From: Macrococcoides canis
Lineage (GTDB): Bacteria > Bacillota > Bacilli > Staphylococcales > Staphylococcaceae
Assembly (NCBI RefSeq): GCF_002119805.1
Contig: NZ_CP021059.1
Span: forward strand, 248,001-312,000
Direction of reading: 5' to 3'
Length of the DNA: 64,000 nucleotides
Below, piece by piece: positions 28,771-39,428 of this stretch. Under the pieces are notes generated by a model. It was not told where the DNA came from. It saw only the letters and a list, made by a program, of their open reading frames with translations, and searched no databases. How positions within the stretch are numbered: the first letter of the stretch is position 1; each line of letters begins with the position of its first letter. Made by a program: the position numbers and the translations under genes.

Positions 28771-29508
28771 ATGAAAGTAAGCTTATTTAGTACATGTCTA
28801 GTAGATGTATTCGAAAAACGTGTAGGTATTGCGACAGTAGAATTGTTAGAGAAACTAGGGTGTGAAGTAGATTTCCCGGCAGCACAAGTATGTTGTGGGC
28901 AACCTGCTTATAACTCCGGATATCATGAAGAGACGAAGAAAGCTGCTAAGAACATGATTAAAGCTTTCGAGCATTCGGAAGTTGTCGTTGCACCTTCAGG
29001 ATCATGTGTAACGATGTTTAAACATTATCCGGATTTATTTAAAGATGATTTAAAGTGGCAGAAGCGTGCACAAGAACTGGCAGATAAAACGTATGAAGTT
29101 ACGCAATTTATTGTAGAAGTATTAGGTATTACAAATGTAGGAGCAAAACTTGACGGGGTCGCTACAATTCATCCATCATGCCATATGACGCGTCTCTTAG
29201 GAAACGTTACTGCGCCTGCTAAACTTCTCAATGAAGTAGAAGGATTAGAAGTTGTTGAATTACCTAAATATTACAACTGCTGTGGTTTCGGTGGAACATT
29301 CGCAGTTAAAATGAGCGATGTTTCAGGTGAAATGGTAGATGAAAAAGTGGATTGCATCGTTGAAAGTGGTGCGGATTACTTAGTTGGTGGAGACTGCAGT
29401 TGTTTAATGAATATTGATGGTAGATTAAGACGTCGTGGTGTTGATGTTAAAGCTGTACATATCATTGAAATTTTAAATAACCAAGTTGAGGCGGTGACTG
29501 CACGATGA
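28771..29508 (+). CDS. lutA: Lactate utilisation protein LutA
   Basis: A 245-residue protein with two cysteine-rich CCG domains: [11 protein letters not shown] in the N-terminal half and CCGFGGTF in the C-terminal half, as in heterodisulfide-reductase and glycolate-oxidase subunits. With LutB and LutC it oxidises L-lactate to pyruvate by an iron-sulfur mechanism instead of a flavin dehydrogenase. AGGGGG lies before the ATG. It overlaps lutB by 4 bases (ATGA). Confidence 0.93.
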   Translation: MKVSLFSTCLVDVFEKRVGIATVELLEKLGCEVDFPAAQVCCGQPAYNSGYHEETKKAAKNMIKAFEHSEVVVAPSGSCVTMFKHYPDLFKDDLKWQKRAQELADKTYEVTQFIVEVLGITNVGAKLDGVATIHPSCHMTRLLGNVTAPAKLLNEVEGLEVVELPKYYNCCGFGGTFAVKMSDVSGEMVDEKVDCIVESGADYLVGGDCSCLMNIDGRLRRRGVDVKAVHIIEILNNQVEAVTAR

Positions 29509-30938
29509 GTATGAGAATCGGTAATGAAACATTTAAACAAGCAGTTAAGACTGAACTTAAAGATGATTTTATGCGTGGTGCTGTCAGTAGTGCTCAAGAT
29601 AGATTGCGTGAACGTAAACTGAAAACGCAAGAAGAACTTGGAAACTGGGAAGAGTGGAGAAACCATTCTGAAGAAATTCGTCAGCATACATTAGCAAACT
29701 TAGATTATTATTTAAACATGTTAGCAGAGAATGTTGCAGCTAAAGGCGGGCATGTATTCTTCGCTGAAACAGCAGAAGAAGCGAATCAATATGTTCAAAA
29801 AGTACTACGTGATAAAAATGCTAAAAAAGTAGCAAAATCAAAATCAATGGTAACTGAAGAAATTGGTCTGAACCAGGCGATGGAAGCGGTAGGATGTGAA
29901 GTTATTGAAACAGATTTAGGAGAATATATTCTTCAAGTCGATGATCACAATCCACCTTCACATATCGTCGTGCCTGCGCTGCATCTTAACAAAGAGCAGA
30001 TTGAAAAGGTCTTTAAAGAAAAGCTTGGATATGATAAATCGAGTCAGCCTGAAGAACTTGCTTTATTTGCACGTCAAAAATTACGTGAAGAGTTTCTTTC
30101 TGCTGATGTCGGAATTACAGGCTGTAACTTTGGGGTTGCAGAAAGTGGGTCATTTAATCTCGTTACTAATGAAGGTAACGCGCGTATGGTAACAACTTTA
30201 CCGAAAACGCAAATTACAGTAATGGGTATGGAACGTCTTGTACCAACACATGAAGAACTTGAAGTGTTAGTATCGATGTTAACGCGTTCTGCTGTTGGAC
30301 AGAAATTAACAAGTTATGTGACGACACTCACAGGCCCTCGTGCGGATGATGAGATTGATGGACCGGAAGAGTTTCATTTAATTATTGTTGATAACGGTCG
30401 TTCTAAAATTTTAGGAACGCAATTCCAATCTATTCTGCAATGCATTCGTTGTGCCGCGTGTGTAAACGTTTGTCCTGTGTACCGTCAAACAGGCGGTCAT
30501 TCATATGGGTCAATTTATCCTGGACCAATCGGTGCAGTATTGTCACCATTATTAGGTGGTTATGATACGTACAAAGAATTACCATATGCATCTACATTGT
30601 GTGGCGCATGTACTGAAGCATGTCCAGTTAAGATTCCATTACATGACCTGTTATTAGAACATAGACGTGTTATTGTTGAAGAAGAACATATGTCACCTGT
30701 AGCGGAACGACTTGTGATGAAAGGCTTTGCACAAGGAGCAAGCCATGCAACTTTATTTAAATACGGTACTAAAGCTGCACCGACATTGATGTCACCATTT
30801 GAAGATAGAGACAGTGGCATGATCACAAAAGGTCCTAAACCATTACAAGCATGGACAGCATCCCGTGACTTCCCGATGCCGGATGAAGAGAACTTCCGTG
30901 ACTGGATGCAAAATAGATTGAAAAGAGGTGCGAAATAA
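29505..30938 (+). CDS. lutB: Lactate utilisation iron-sulfur protein LutB
   Basis: A 477-residue protein with an N-terminal LUD domain and, in the last third, two ferredoxin-type motifs, [12 protein letters not shown] and CGACTEACP, followed by the LutB C-terminal domain. It passes electrons from lactate toward the respiratory chain. The ATG overlaps the lutA stop, and its own stop overlaps the lutC ATG by one base, so the three proteins are probably made in step. Confidence 0.94.
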   Translation: MSMRIGNETFKQAVKTELKDDFMRGAVSSAQDRLRERKLKTQEELGNWEEWRNHSEEIRQHTLANLDYYLNMLAENVAAKGGHVFFAETAEEANQYVQKVLRDKNAKKVAKSKSMVTEEIGLNQAMEAVGCEVIETDLGEYILQVDDHNPPSHIVVPALHLNKEQIEKVFKEKLGYDKSSQPEELALFARQKLREEFLSADVGITGCNFGVAESGSFNLVTNEGNARMVTTLPKTQITVMGMERLVPTHEELEVLVSMLTRSAVGQKLTSYVTTLTGPRADDEIDGPEEFHLIIVDNGRSKILGTQFQSILQCIRCAACVNVCPVYRQTGGHSYGSIYPGPIGAVLSPLLGGYDTYKELPYASTLCGACTEACPVKIPLHDLLLEHRRVIVEEEHMSPVAERLVMKGFAQGASHATLFKYGTKAAPTLMSPFEDRDSGMITKGPKPLQAWTASRDFPMPDEENFRDWMQNRLKRGAK

Positions 30939-31633
30939 TGGAAAGAGGCACAATTCATAATAAAGGTTCATTCTTAAGTAACATCTCTAAAAATTTACAA
31001 CGTGAAATGCCACAGAAAGTAGAACGTCCAGAGTGGCAATATCGACCTCAAGATAAGACGCTTACAGGTCTTACACAAGACGAACTGTTAGAAGTTTTAA
31101 GACAGCAATGTAACTTCATTCATACAGATCTCGTTGAAACGACAACAGATAATATTAACGAAACGTTAAAACAAGTCATTGATAAATATGGCAATGGTGA
31201 AGTAATCGCATGGAACGATCAACGTTTTGACGATTTCGGTATTGATTTAGCTGCCCATGATGCATTTATATGGGACGAGGCAAAAGGTGCTGAGAACTTA
31301 CAAGTCGCAGAACGTGCGAATGTTGGGATTACATTTAGTGATGCTACATTAGCTGAAAGTGGTACGGTTGTACTTTATGCGGACAAAGGGAAAGGACGTA
31401 GTGTAAGTCTTTTACCTGCGACTTATATCGCCATTGTCCCGAAATCTACTATCGTCCCGAGATTTACTCAAGCTGCACAGCAGATGAATCGTATGATGGA
31501 AGATAAAGAGAATTTCCCTACTTGCATTAATTTAATTACTGGACCATCAAATTCAGCAGACATTGAAATGAAACTTGTTGTTGGAGTTCACGGACCTATC
31601 AAAGCAACGTACATTGTTGTTAATGACAAATAG
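30938..31633 (+). CDS. lutC: Lactate utilisation protein LutC
   Basis: A 231-residue LUD-domain protein (formerly DUF162) with the conserved ANVGITFSDATLAESGTVVL and TGPSNSADIEM segments. It is the third subunit of the LutABC lactate oxidation system. A 1-base overlap with lutB and a good hairpin after it mark the end of the operon. Confidence 0.93.
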   Translation: MERGTIHNKGSFLSNISKNLQREMPQKVERPEWQYRPQDKTLTGLTQDELLEVLRQQCNFIHTDLVETTTDNINETLKQVIDKYGNGEVIAWNDQRFDDFGIDLAAHDAFIWDEAKGAENLQVAERANVGITFSDATLAESGTVVLYADKGKGRSVSLLPATYIAIVPKSTIVPRFTQAAQQMNRMMEDKENFPTCINLITGPSNSADIEMKLVVGVHGPIKATYIVVNDK

Positions 31634-31642
31634 TTTAACGAA

Positions 31643-31680
31643 AAACCAGCTATTGTATAATACAATAGTTGGTTTTTATT
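31643..31680 (+). terminator. Terminator of lutABC
   Basis: AAACCAGCTATTGTA pairs with TACAATAGTTGGTTT (one G-T pair) around a 3-base loop, followed by T-rich sequence. Confidence 0.85.
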
Positions 31681-31750
31681 TATTGAATAAATGACGATTG
31701 CTTTAGTTTTTATAGTATTTAACTTAAAATAGTATCAAGAGGTGAGGACA

Positions 31751-32485
31751 GTGGAATTAAAGTTTGATCATATTATTCATCATGTGCACAATTTAAATGA
31801 TGCTAATATTGATTTTTTAAAGGTGATTAATGGTGGGAAGCATGAGCAGTTAGGTACATATAACAAATTATCATATACTGATCTATCATATATTGAATTT
31901 ATCGATGCGTATGATCGTACGCTCGTTCATAAAGCAGCACAAAGTGCGGAAGAACGATTAAGTTTTGCGGCATCACTTGAGCGAACAGAGTATGTTGAAG
32001 GATTTAAACGCTTATGTTTTAGAACGGATGATATCAATGCGCTTAAGGAACACTTTAATCAATTAGGCGTAAAGACGCTTGGGCCATCACATATGCAGCG
32101 CGTGACACCAGAAGGACAAATTATTGAATGGCAATTACTCTATATTGATGAAGATAGGAATTATGAATTACCTTTCTTTATACAGTGGGGAGCGACAGAG
32201 AGTGAACGTATGCAAACATTATCTCCATATTTCCAGGGAAATCTCGAGATTGAAGGCATCGATATAGAAACGACAGATTTTAATGACATGGCAGAGGTAT
32301 ATGTAGAATGGCTAGGTTATGAAGTCACAAGTGGCGTCATCAATAGTTATTTCAAACTGGAGAAACTGGGTTGCCCTGCAATCTACTTAATTCCTGGAAA
32401 CACAGATTCAATTAAAAGGTTAAAAATAAAAAGTGATGCACAAGCAGTACATCACTTTAGAAATGCGATTTATCAATTTAATTGA
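31751..32485 (+). CDS. VOC-family (glyoxalase-like) protein
   Basis: A 244-residue protein with two vicinal-oxygen-chelate halves: the N-terminal one begins FDHIIHHVHNLNDA and the C-terminal one IEGIDIETTDFNDMAEVYVEWLG. It resembles the glyoxalase-like domain group of unknown substrate. GTG 31751 follows GAGGTGAGG; GTG 31742 lies within that SD. The last 8 bases overlap the end of the oppositely oriented small membrane gene. No metabolic neighbour suggests a substrate. Confidence 0.75.
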   Translation: MELKFDHIIHHVHNLNDANIDFLKVINGGKHEQLGTYNKLSYTDLSYIEFIDAYDRTLVHKAAQSAEERLSFAASLERTEYVEGFKRLCFRTDDINALKEHFNQLGVKTLGPSHMQRVTPEGQIIEWQLLYIDEDRNYELPFFIQWGATESERMQTLSPYFQGNLEIEGIDIETTDFNDMAEVYVEWLGYEVTSGVINSYFKLEKLGCPAIYLIPGNTDSIKRLKIKSDAQAVHHFRNAIYQFN

Positions 32486-32732
32486 CGTAGACGTTATTGT
32501 AAATTGTCATGACGATAAGATAAATATGGTACGCAGCCACAATTAACGTGAGCAATGATATATACATCGTTAATCTAGATACACGTGTAATCAAATAGAG
32601 TAATGAAATGATTGTAGTAAAACTTGCTATAATAATATGTAAACTTAACATATCGATAGAATCCTGCTGGAACATTGAAATAAGTATGCTATTGATAACG
32701 ATTAAGATAATAAGCAGTAAATTTTTAAACAT
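32478..32732 (-). CDS. Small membrane protein, 84 residues
   Basis: The product has three hydrophobic segments (about 1-19, 27-45, 52-75) with a short charged turn near RVSRL. ATG 32732 follows AAAGAGGTG at good spacing. The open frame extends upstream to 33020, but that extension is only the complement of femX. It is convergent with the VOC gene, sharing 8 bases at the stops, and divergent from femX. No family recognised. Confidence 0.65.
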   Translation of the reverse strand: MFKNLLLIILIVINSILISMFQQDSIDMLSLHIIIASFTTIISLLYLITRVSRLTMYISLLTLIVAAYHIYLIVMTIYNNVYVN

Positions 32733-32811
32733 AAGACACCTCTTTACTTTAATAATAAAAGTATAACAATAATAATTGAACATTTGTTGTAAAACGAAAG
32801 GGAAGAATAAA

Positions 32812-34059
32812 ATGACAGTGATAAGAATGAATGTATCCAATGAAGTACACGATAATTTTGTAAAGACACATCCAAATGGTGATATGCTGCAACTTTCCAC
32901 ATGGGCCGATACGAAACGATTAACAGGGTGGTATAGTAGACGTATTGCGGTAGGAAGAAATAATGAACTCGCAGGCGTCGGACAGTTATTGTTTAAGAAA
33001 GTACCGAAGACACCATTCACAATGTGTTATGTATCGCGAGGATTTGTATGTGACTATCATGATAAAGAAGTTGTGACAGCACTTGTAGATGCGGCGATTG
33101 AGGTCGCACGTCGTGAGAAAAGTTATTCTATCAAGATTGATCCTGATGTTGAAGTAGATACGGTTCCTGGTTTAGTTGAATTTATGAATACGTTAGGCTT
33201 TGTTCATAAAGGATTTAAAGACGGACTTCATCCAGATTACATACAGCCACGTATGACGATGATTACAGACATTGATATGGATGAAGACGCACTCATACAG
33301 TCATTTGAAAAGCGTAATCGTTCTACTGTAAAGCAAAGTCTGAAAAAAGGTGCAGAGTGTGAAATTGGAACACGTGACGATCTTAAGATCTTTGCACAGC
33401 TTATGAAAGAAACTGGAGAACGTGATGGCTTCCTGGTCAGAGATATCTCATACTTCGAAACGATATACGATGCACTTAATCCAGCGGGAGATGCAGAACT
33501 TTTCCTTACTAAATTAGTTCCGGGTAATGTGTTACAGAACTTAAATGAAACATTAAAGAAAAACAATGATGAAAAAGAAAAAGTTTTATCGAAAAAACAG
33601 ACGAAGAAAACTGAAAATCAACTAAAAGAAATAGATATCATTATTGAAAAGCTACAAGAACAAATTAAAGAAATGGAAGAACTTCAAAAAACACATCCGG
33701 ATGGTAAATATTTGGCAGGTGCTATTCTGACATTCTGCGGGAAGAAAGCCTATTATTTATACGCAGCATCAAGCAATGAGTATCGAGGTTATCTGCCGAA
33801 CCATAAAATGCAGGTCGAAATGATGAAATATGCGCGTGAGAAAGGTGCAACATCATATGATTTCGGTGGAACTGATAACGATCCAGATAAAGATTCAGAC
33901 CATTATGGCCTATGGCAGTTTAAGAAGAGCTGGGGGACACGTCTGAGTGAAAAAATCGGCGAATTTGACTATGTTCTTAATAAACCTGTGTATACATTAA
34001 TTGAAGTTGCGAAGCCGAAAGTAAAATCGTTGACGAAGAAAATTAATATGAGACGATAG
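32812..34059 (+). CDS. femX: FemX/FmhB, lipid II glycine:glycyltransferase
   Basis: A 415-residue FemABX transferase. It adds the first glycine of the pentaglycine bridge to the lipid II lysine from glycyl-tRNA at the inner membrane face; the enzyme is essential in S. aureus. Very similar to FmhB as I remember it: NGDMLQLSTWADTKRLTGWYSRRIAVG at the start region, DYIQPRMTMIT, FEKRNRSTVKQSLKKG, TGERDGFLVRD and YDFGGTDNDPDKDS. A charged coiled-coil insertion, the helical arm, lies at about 245-295. ATG 32812 is chosen over 32776, with AAAGGGAAG upstream. It is followed by a proC-like gene 10 bases later. Confidence 0.95.
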   Translation: MTVIRMNVSNEVHDNFVKTHPNGDMLQLSTWADTKRLTGWYSRRIAVGRNNELAGVGQLLFKKVPKTPFTMCYVSRGFVCDYHDKEVVTALVDAAIEVARREKSYSIKIDPDVEVDTVPGLVEFMNTLGFVHKGFKDGLHPDYIQPRMTMITDIDMDEDALIQSFEKRNRSTVKQSLKKGAECEIGTRDDLKIFAQLMKETGERDGFLVRDISYFETIYDALNPAGDAELFLTKLVPGNVLQNLNETLKKNNDEKEKVLSKKQTKKTENQLKEIDIIIEKLQEQIKEMEELQKTHPDGKYLAGAILTFCGKKAYYLYAASSNEYRGYLPNHKMQVEMMKYAREKGATSYDFGGTDNDPDKDSDHYGLWQFKKSWGTRLSEKIGEFDYVLNKPVYTLIEVAKPKVKSLTKKINMRR

Positions 34060-34069
34060 GAGGGTTTCT

Positions 34070-34837
34070 ATGAAAATTGCATTTATTGGTGGCGGTACGA
34101 TGGTACAGGCGCTGATTAAAGGGCTGAATAATCAAGGGATAACGACTGGAGTATGGATGCGTAATAAAGAAAAGTTACAGCAATTGAGTGCTTCGCTTAA
34201 TGTAACGCCCATTCAAAAACTGAGTCAGCTTGAAACATATGACTGTGTGATTCTTGGAGTAACACCTGATGCATATCGTCAAGTTTCACTCAAGTTGGAC
34301 AAACATCTGAAAGAACATCATATACTAGTATCGATGATTGATGGGATATCGATAGAAGAGCTGGATGATGTATATGATATGCACCCTAAGATTATTCGTA
34401 TGATGCCAAATACACCTGTAAGTATAAACCAAGGTGTAGTAGTGATGAGCCATAATGAATTTGTAACGGAAAAAGAATTAAGAACATTTGAAGAACTGAT
34501 GTCGAAATTAGGATATGTCCACTGGATTGAAGAGCGCCTTATGGATGCAATTCCTTCTGTTACAGGGTCTAGTCCTGCATTTATCTATATGTTAATAGAG
34601 GCGATGGCTGATAATGCGGTAAGTACTGGAATTAATCGTCAGCTTGCTTATGATTTAGTAAGTGAGATGATGATAGGCGCTGCATCTATGGTTCAACAGA
34701 CAAAGCAGCACCCTGGCCAATTGAAAGATGAAGTTACAACGCCAGGCGGTTCGACCATTCGAGGCGTAAAAGCGCTGGAAAAGGCAGGATTCAGAAACGC
34801 GGTATCAGAAGCGATGGATGCTGTGAATAAAAGATAG
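34070..34837 (+). CDS. proC: Pyrroline-5-carboxylate reductase family protein
   Basis: A 255-residue NAD(P)H enzyme. The Rossmann motif FIGGGTMVQALIKG opens the chain, RMMPNTP is in the middle and the C-terminal signature has VTGSSPAFIYMLIEA and TTPGGSTIRGVKALE. It would reduce pyrroline-5-carboxylate to proline; 255 residues is somewhat short compared with the usual about 270. AGGAGGG lies before the ATG and femX ends 10 bases upstream, so co-transcription with the cell-wall gene is likely. A ComER-like paralogue is the alternative. Confidence 0.77.
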   Translation: MKIAFIGGGTMVQALIKGLNNQGITTGVWMRNKEKLQQLSASLNVTPIQKLSQLETYDCVILGVTPDAYRQVSLKLDKHLKEHHILVSMIDGISIEELDDVYDMHPKIIRMMPNTPVSINQGVVVMSHNEFVTEKELRTFEELMSKLGYVHWIEERLMDAIPSVTGSSPAFIYMLIEAMADNAVSTGINRQLAYDLVSEMMIGAASMVQQTKQHPGQLKDEVTTPGGSTIRGVKALEKAGFRNAVSEAMDAVNKR

Positions 34838-34862
34838 AGTGATGAAAACGTCACTCTTCTTT
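34836..34862 (+). terminator. Terminator of femX-proC
   Basis: AGAGTGATG and CGTCACTCT pair with one mismatch around an AAAA loop; TTCTTTT follows. The stop of the opposite small membrane gene lies at its edge. Confidence 0.75.
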
Positions 34863-35176
34863 TATTCACTGAAAAATTTAAAGACACTTACTTTCGTTTC
34901 CATATAAAGATATGGATCGATAAATGTGATATATAAAATAAAAAAGAAGTTGAATAAACTGAATGCTGTTAAAAGGATAGAAAGAATTCTATAGGTGAGG
35001 TTGTTCATTAAGTTCTGATCTGTTGTAAAGTGATACTGTATACCTAAGAAAAATGTAATGATACAAAAAGCCATCCAGAAATATGTCGTTAAAAATACGA
35101 TGCCGCTATGAATAAAATAACTGCTTATAAACACAGTTTGCATAATGATAAGTAAAAGCATGATTACTTTTTGCAT
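34862..35176 (-). CDS. Small membrane protein, 104 residues
   Basis: It has three to four hydrophobic segments beginning MQKVIMLLLIIMQTVFISSYF, the last around ILSILLTAFSLFNFFFILYITF, with a charged C-terminal end. ATG 35176 follows GGGAGCG; longer readings overlap the next gene's regulatory region. On the minus strand TTGATA and TACAAT, spaced 16 bases, lie upstream. Convergent with proC, divergent from the hydroxyisobutyrate-dehydrogenase-like gene. No family recognised. Confidence 0.6.
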   Translation of the reverse strand: MQKVIMLLLIIMQTVFISSYFIHSGIVFLTTYFWMAFCIITFFLGIQYHFTTDQNLMNNLTYRILSILLTAFSLFNFFFILYITFIDPYLYMETKVSVFKFFSE

Positions 35177-35251
35177 CACTTTCGCTCCCTTCATTATAAT
35201 TGTAATATATAACTGTGAATTATCAATATAATATGACAGGAGGGTTTCACA

Positions 35252-36106
35252 ATGAAAATTGGTTTTATCGGAACAGGTGTAATGGGAAAGAGTATGGCAG
35301 CACATTTAGGTGAGACACTATTCATATATAATCGTACGAAAGAAAAAGCATTGCCATTAATCGAACAAGGTCATATATGGTGTGACACGCCAGCTGAAGT
35401 CGTAGCACAATCAGATATCATCTTTACGATGCTTGGTTATCCGATTGATGTAGAAGCAATCTATCTCGGGCCAGAAGGTCTGATCAGTAATGGGAGACAA
35501 GGTCAAATATTTATTGATTGTACAACGAGTAGTCCAGAACTCGCACAAAAGATTAATCAAGAAGCGAGCAACAAAGGAATATATGTGTTAGACGCACCTG
35601 TAAGTGGTGGCGATATTGGTGCCAGAAATGGTACTTTGAGTGTTATGGTTGGTGGAGATGAAGCAATATTTGATAAAGTAAAGCCTTTAATCGATAAATT
35701 TAGTAGCTCAGTTACATACTTTGGTAACTCGGGTAGTGGTCAACATACAAAGATGGCGAATCAAATTGCTATCGCTACAAACATGATCGGTGTAGCTGAG
35801 AGTCTGTACTATGCACATAAAGCAGGGCTAGATGTTGAAAAAGTACTGGAAACGATAAGTAAAGGTGCGGCAGGAAGTTGGTCACTGTCTAATTTGGCTC
35901 CAAGAATTTTGAAAGAAGATTATGCGCCCGGTTTCTATACACATCACTTCCTGAAAGATATGAGCATTGCACTTGAAGAAACGAAGAAGCTGGGAATCGA
36001 ACTTCCGGGTCTCGAATTAAGTTATAAGTTATATAGCAGTCTTTCCGATGAACTAAAAGAATCAACAGGCACACATGCGATATATCAATATTATTCGCAA
36101 GCTTGA
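35252..36106 (+). CDS. 3-hydroxyisobutyrate dehydrogenase-family oxidoreductase
   Basis: A 284-residue beta-hydroxyacid dehydrogenase. The NAD motif [16 protein letters not shown] is at the N-terminus, [22 protein letters not shown] is the substrate-binding signature and the catalytic lysine is in GQHTKMANQ. Members oxidise 3-hydroxyisobutyrate, tartronate semialdehyde or glyoxylate-type acids. AGGAGGG precedes the ATG. No valine-degradation genes lie nearby, so the substrate is open. Confidence 0.85.
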   Translation: MKIGFIGTGVMGKSMAAHLGETLFIYNRTKEKALPLIEQGHIWCDTPAEVVAQSDIIFTMLGYPIDVEAIYLGPEGLISNGRQGQIFIDCTTSSPELAQKINQEASNKGIYVLDAPVSGGDIGARNGTLSVMVGGDEAIFDKVKPLIDKFSSSVTYFGNSGSGQHTKMANQIAIATNMIGVAESLYYAHKAGLDVEKVLETISKGAAGSWSLSNLAPRILKEDYAPGFYTHHFLKDMSIALEETKKLGIELPGLELSYKLYSSLSDELKESTGTHAIYQYYSQA

Positions 36107-36114
36107 TAAGGATA

Positions 36115-36144
36115 TTGGCAAAAATTGAATAAAAAAGCTACAAT
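36115..36144 (+). promoter_or_regulatory. Promoter of the RND pump gene
   Basis: TTGGCA (36115-36120) and TACAAT (36139-36144) with an 18-base spacer, starting 8 bases after the upstream stop codon. Confidence 0.55.
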
Positions 36145-36179
36145 AAATACATAAAATTTGTATATTTGGAGGAAAGATT

Positions 36180-39100
36180 TTGATAAAGAAAATTATAGAT
36201 TTTTCTTTGCATAATAAACTTGCAATCTGGTTAATGACACTTATTATCCTAAGTGCCGGCGTATATAGTGCGATGAAGATGAAGATGGAAATGCTGCCGA
36301 GTATGTCGACACCTGTAATTTCTATTACAACACCTTACCCAGGTGCTACCCCTGAAGATGTATTAAATGGTGTGACAGATCCAATAGAGAAGAAGGTTAA
36401 AAATTTATCAGGAGTAGATAAAGTAACGAGTCAATCGTTAGAGAATGCCTCTGCAGTCACTGTTCAATATAAGTTTGGAACAGATATGGACAAAGCCCAA
36501 TCAGAATTAGAGAAACAAATTGATAAGGTTGATCTTCCAGAAGGTGCACAAGATAAACAAATTTCTCAAATGTCAATGTATACCTTCCCTATCATCAGCT
36601 ACTCACTCTCGAGCGATAAGGCAGATATCAAAGACCTGACAAAGCGTATTAAAGAAGATTTAGTTCCAGAAATTGAAGGCGTAGAAGGGGTTACAAATGT
36701 AACGTTTTCTGGTCAGGAAGTTGAACAAGTTGAGCTGCAATTTGATGATAAAAAGTTAAAGAAAAATAATTTAACGGAAGAGTCTGTTCTTCAATTTATA
36801 AAAGGTGCAACGACTGATGCGCCTCTTGGATTATATACATTCGGTAATGATTTAAAGAGCATTATCGTAAATGGACAATTTACGAGCGTCGATGCGCTTA
36901 AGGATTTAAAGATTCCATTATCAGGCGGAGACGAACAAGCGAGTGCAGCTAAAGCCTCACCTGAAGCACAAGCAGCGCTTGCTAAGATGATGCAGGCCGG
37001 TAAAGTGCCAACAGTAAAGCTTTCCGACGTTGCTACAATTAAAAATGTAGAGAGTCGTGAATCTATTTCTAAAACGAATGGCAAAGATTCATTAAGTATC
37101 CAGGTCATTAAATCAGATGATGCGAATACAGTAACTTTAGCGAACGAAGTAAAAGATAAGGTAAATGAATTTAAGAAGAATAATAAAGATATTAATGCCG
37201 TACTGATGATGGATCAGGCGAAACCGATTGAAGACTCTGTAAAAACAATGGCAGAAAAAGCGATTATCGGAGCTTTATTTGCGGTTATTATGATACTCGT
37301 ATTCTTAAGAAATATTCGTTCAACAATGATTGCTGTTGTATCAATACCGATGTCTATCTTAATGGCGATGCTGATTCTTAAACAGATGGATATATCGCTT
37401 AATATAATGACGCTTGGGGCGATGACTGTTGCAATTGGACGTGTTATCGATGATTCTATCGTTGTTATCGAGAATATATTCCGTCGTATGTCTGATCCAA
37501 AAGAGAAATTGCGAGGCTTTGAGTTGATCAGCAGTGCGACTAAAGAAATGTTTGTTCCGATTATGAGTTCAACGATGGTCACAATTGCAGTATTCTTACC
37601 ACTTGGACTTGTATCAGGTTCTATCGGTGAAATCTTTAGACCGTTCGCATATACTGTTGTATTTGCGTTATTAGCATCATTATTAATTGCAATCACGATT
37701 GTACCGATGCTCGGACATACATTTTTTAAGAATGGAATTAAAGGACATCATGATGATGAAACGAAGGTCGGTCGTATTGCAAGCTTCTATCATAAAGTAT
37801 TAGAATGGTCTTTAAAACATAAGGTTATTGTTTCATTATTAAGTATTGGTCTCCTTCTTGGAAGCTTATTCTTAACACCGTTTCTTGGAACTTCATTTAT
37901 CTCGACTGGCGAAGATAAGCTGCTCGCATTAACTTACAAACCTAAACCTGGTGAGACAGAAGAAGATGTTGTGAAAAAAGGTGAACAAGTTCAGAAATAC
38001 TTAGCTGAGAATAGCAATGTAGTGAATACTCAGTTCTCAGTTGGCGGCGAAAATCCATTTAATCCTGTTGCTACAAATGATATGGCAATGATGGTTGAAT
38101 ACAAGAAGGATACACCAAATTGGGAGAGTGAAGCGGAGCGCGTATTAAATAAACTTGCTTCTTTCAAACATGAAGGAACTTGGAAGAACCAGGATTTTGC
38201 AACTGGTGGTTCAACAAATACAGTGACGGTGACAGTTAACGGCCCATCAATGAATGAAATACGACCAGTTATAGAACAGCTGGAAAAAGAAATGAAAGAC
38301 GTTAAGACTGTTACAAATGTAAGTTCATCATTAACAGATAGTTATGAAGCGTACACATTAAAGGTGGATCATAACAAGTTATCTGAACGTGGATTAACTG
38401 CAGGTCAGATTGCAATGGCATTAAATCAACGTAGTGATAATAAAGTTGTTACTAAAATAGGTGATAACGGGAAGTCGACAGATGTTGTCCTGACGAAAGA
38501 AAAAGAAACAGACTGGACAAAAGATAAATTAGAGAATACGAAAATAACATCACCGCTCGGTAAAGAAGTTAAGTTGAGCGATGTCGTAACGATTGAAGAA
38601 GGAAAAACATCAGATACAATCAAACGTGAGGACGGAAATATTTCTGCGTCAGTAGAAGGAAAGATTAAAGGGAAAGACGTTAGTCAGGCAACACAAGATG
38701 TTACTAAGAAAGTTAATGCTTTAAAACATCCATCTAATGTTGATGTACATGTCGGAGGTACGAGCGAAGATATTGGTGAGAGTTTCTCTCAACTCGGACT
38801 TGCCATGCTTGCTGCTATCGGTATCGTTTACCTGATACTTGTACTGACATTTAAAGGTGGACTTGCACCACTTGCCATTTTATTCTCGTTACCATTTACG
38901 ATTATCGGGGTAATATTAGGACTTCTTGCGTTTGGAGAGACACTTTCTGTACCATCGATGATTGGTATGCTCATGCTGATTGGTATCGTTGTTACGAATG
39001 CGATTGTGCTGATTGATCGCGTTATCAATAAAGAAGCAGAAGGATTATCGACACGAGATGCATTGCTTGAAGCAGCAACAACACGTGTACGACCAATCTT

Positions 39101-39362
39101 AATGACTGCACTTGCTACAGTTGGGGCATTATTGCCATTATTGTTTGGAGGAGACGGCTCTGTACTTATTTCTAAGGCGCTTGCGGTAACAGTGATCGGT
39201 GGATTAACTTCTTCGACACTATTAACATTAATCGTTGTCCCTGTAGTTTATGAAATATTAATGAATATAAAACAGCGATTTACGAAAGACGAAAAAAGGA
39301 TTGACCCATTTATACCAACGCATGATACTTCAACACGTGTGCATATTAAAGATAATAGATAA
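36180..39362 (+). CDS. RND-family efflux transporter (SwrC/AcrB-like)
   Basis: A 1060-residue AcrB-type pump with the two-fold layout: TM1 then a large extracellular loop, TM2-6 around residues 350-530, TM7, a second loop, and TM8-12. The helix 4 proton-relay region has MTVAIGRVIDDSIVVIENIFRR with paired aspartates. Gram-positive relatives such as B. subtilis SwrC export surfactants, fatty acids or drugs. The start is TTG 36180 with GGAGG. It is monocistronic; no membrane-fusion partner gene is adjacent. Confidence 0.87.
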   Translation: MIKKIIDFSLHNKLAIWLMTLIILSAGVYSAMKMKMEMLPSMSTPVISITTPYPGATPEDVLNGVTDPIEKKVKNLSGVDKVTSQSLENASAVTVQYKFGTDMDKAQSELEKQIDKVDLPEGAQDKQISQMSMYTFPIISYSLSSDKADIKDLTKRIKEDLVPEIEGVEGVTNVTFSGQEVEQVELQFDDKKLKKNNLTEESVLQFIKGATTDAPLGLYTFGNDLKSIIVNGQFTSVDALKDLKIPLSGGDEQASAAKASPEAQAALAKMMQAGKVPTVKLSDVATIKNVESRESISKTNGKDSLSIQVIKSDDANTVTLANEVKDKVNEFKKNNKDINAVLMMDQAKPIEDSVKTMAEKAIIGALFAVIMILVFLRNIRSTMIAVVSIPMSILMAMLILKQMDISLNIMTLGAMTVAIGRVIDDSIVVIENIFRRMSDPKEKLRGFELISSATKEMFVPIMSSTMVTIAVFLPLGLVSGSIGEIFRPFAYTVVFALLASLLIAITIVPMLGHTFFKNGIKGHHDDETKVGRIASFYHKVLEWSLKHKVIVSLLSIGLLLGSLFLTPFLGTSFISTGEDKLLALTYKPKPGETEEDVVKKGEQVQKYLAENSNVVNTQFSVGGENPFNPVATNDMAMMVEYKKDTPNWESEAERVLNKLASFKHEGTWKNQDFATGGSTNTVTVTVNGPSMNEIRPVIEQLEKEMKDVKTVTNVSSSLTDSYEAYTLKVDHNKLSERGLTAGQIAMALNQRSDNKVVTKIGDNGKSTDVVLTKEKETDWTKDKLENTKITSPLGKEVKLSDVVTIEEGKTSDTIKREDGNISASVEGKIKGKDVSQATQDVTKKVNALKHPSNVDVHVGGTSEDIGESFSQLGLAMLAAIGIVYLILVLTFKGGLAPLAILFSLPFTIIGVILGLLAFGETLSVPSMIGMLMLIGIVVTNAIVLIDRVINKEAEGLSTRDALLEAATTRVRPILMTALATVGALLPLLFGGDGSVLISKALAVTVIGGLTSSTLLTLIVVPVVYEILMNIKQRFTKDEKRIDPFIPTHDTSTRVHIKDNR

Positions 39363-39378
39363 AATATTCTGAATACGG

Positions 39379-39407
39379 TTGACGTATCGTTTGAACTATA
39401 CTATAGT
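39379..39407 (+). promoter_or_regulatory. Promoter of the SAM-riboswitch transcript
   Basis: TTGACG (39379-39384) and TATAGT (39402-39407), spacer 17 bases; the transcript would begin about 15 bases before the riboswitch. Confidence 0.7.
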
Positions 39408-39428
39408 GATATCACCAATTAAATATTT

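Noticed and set aside
32733..33020. Upstream extension of the 84-residue membrane protein frame
   Set aside because: It is the complement of femX coding sequence, and the SD at 32736-32745 marks the true start at 32732.
37214..37696. Long antisense frames inside the RND pump, transporters and ribosomal genes
   Set aside because: They mirror the codon pattern of the sense genes, lack SD sites and show no domain-like sequence.
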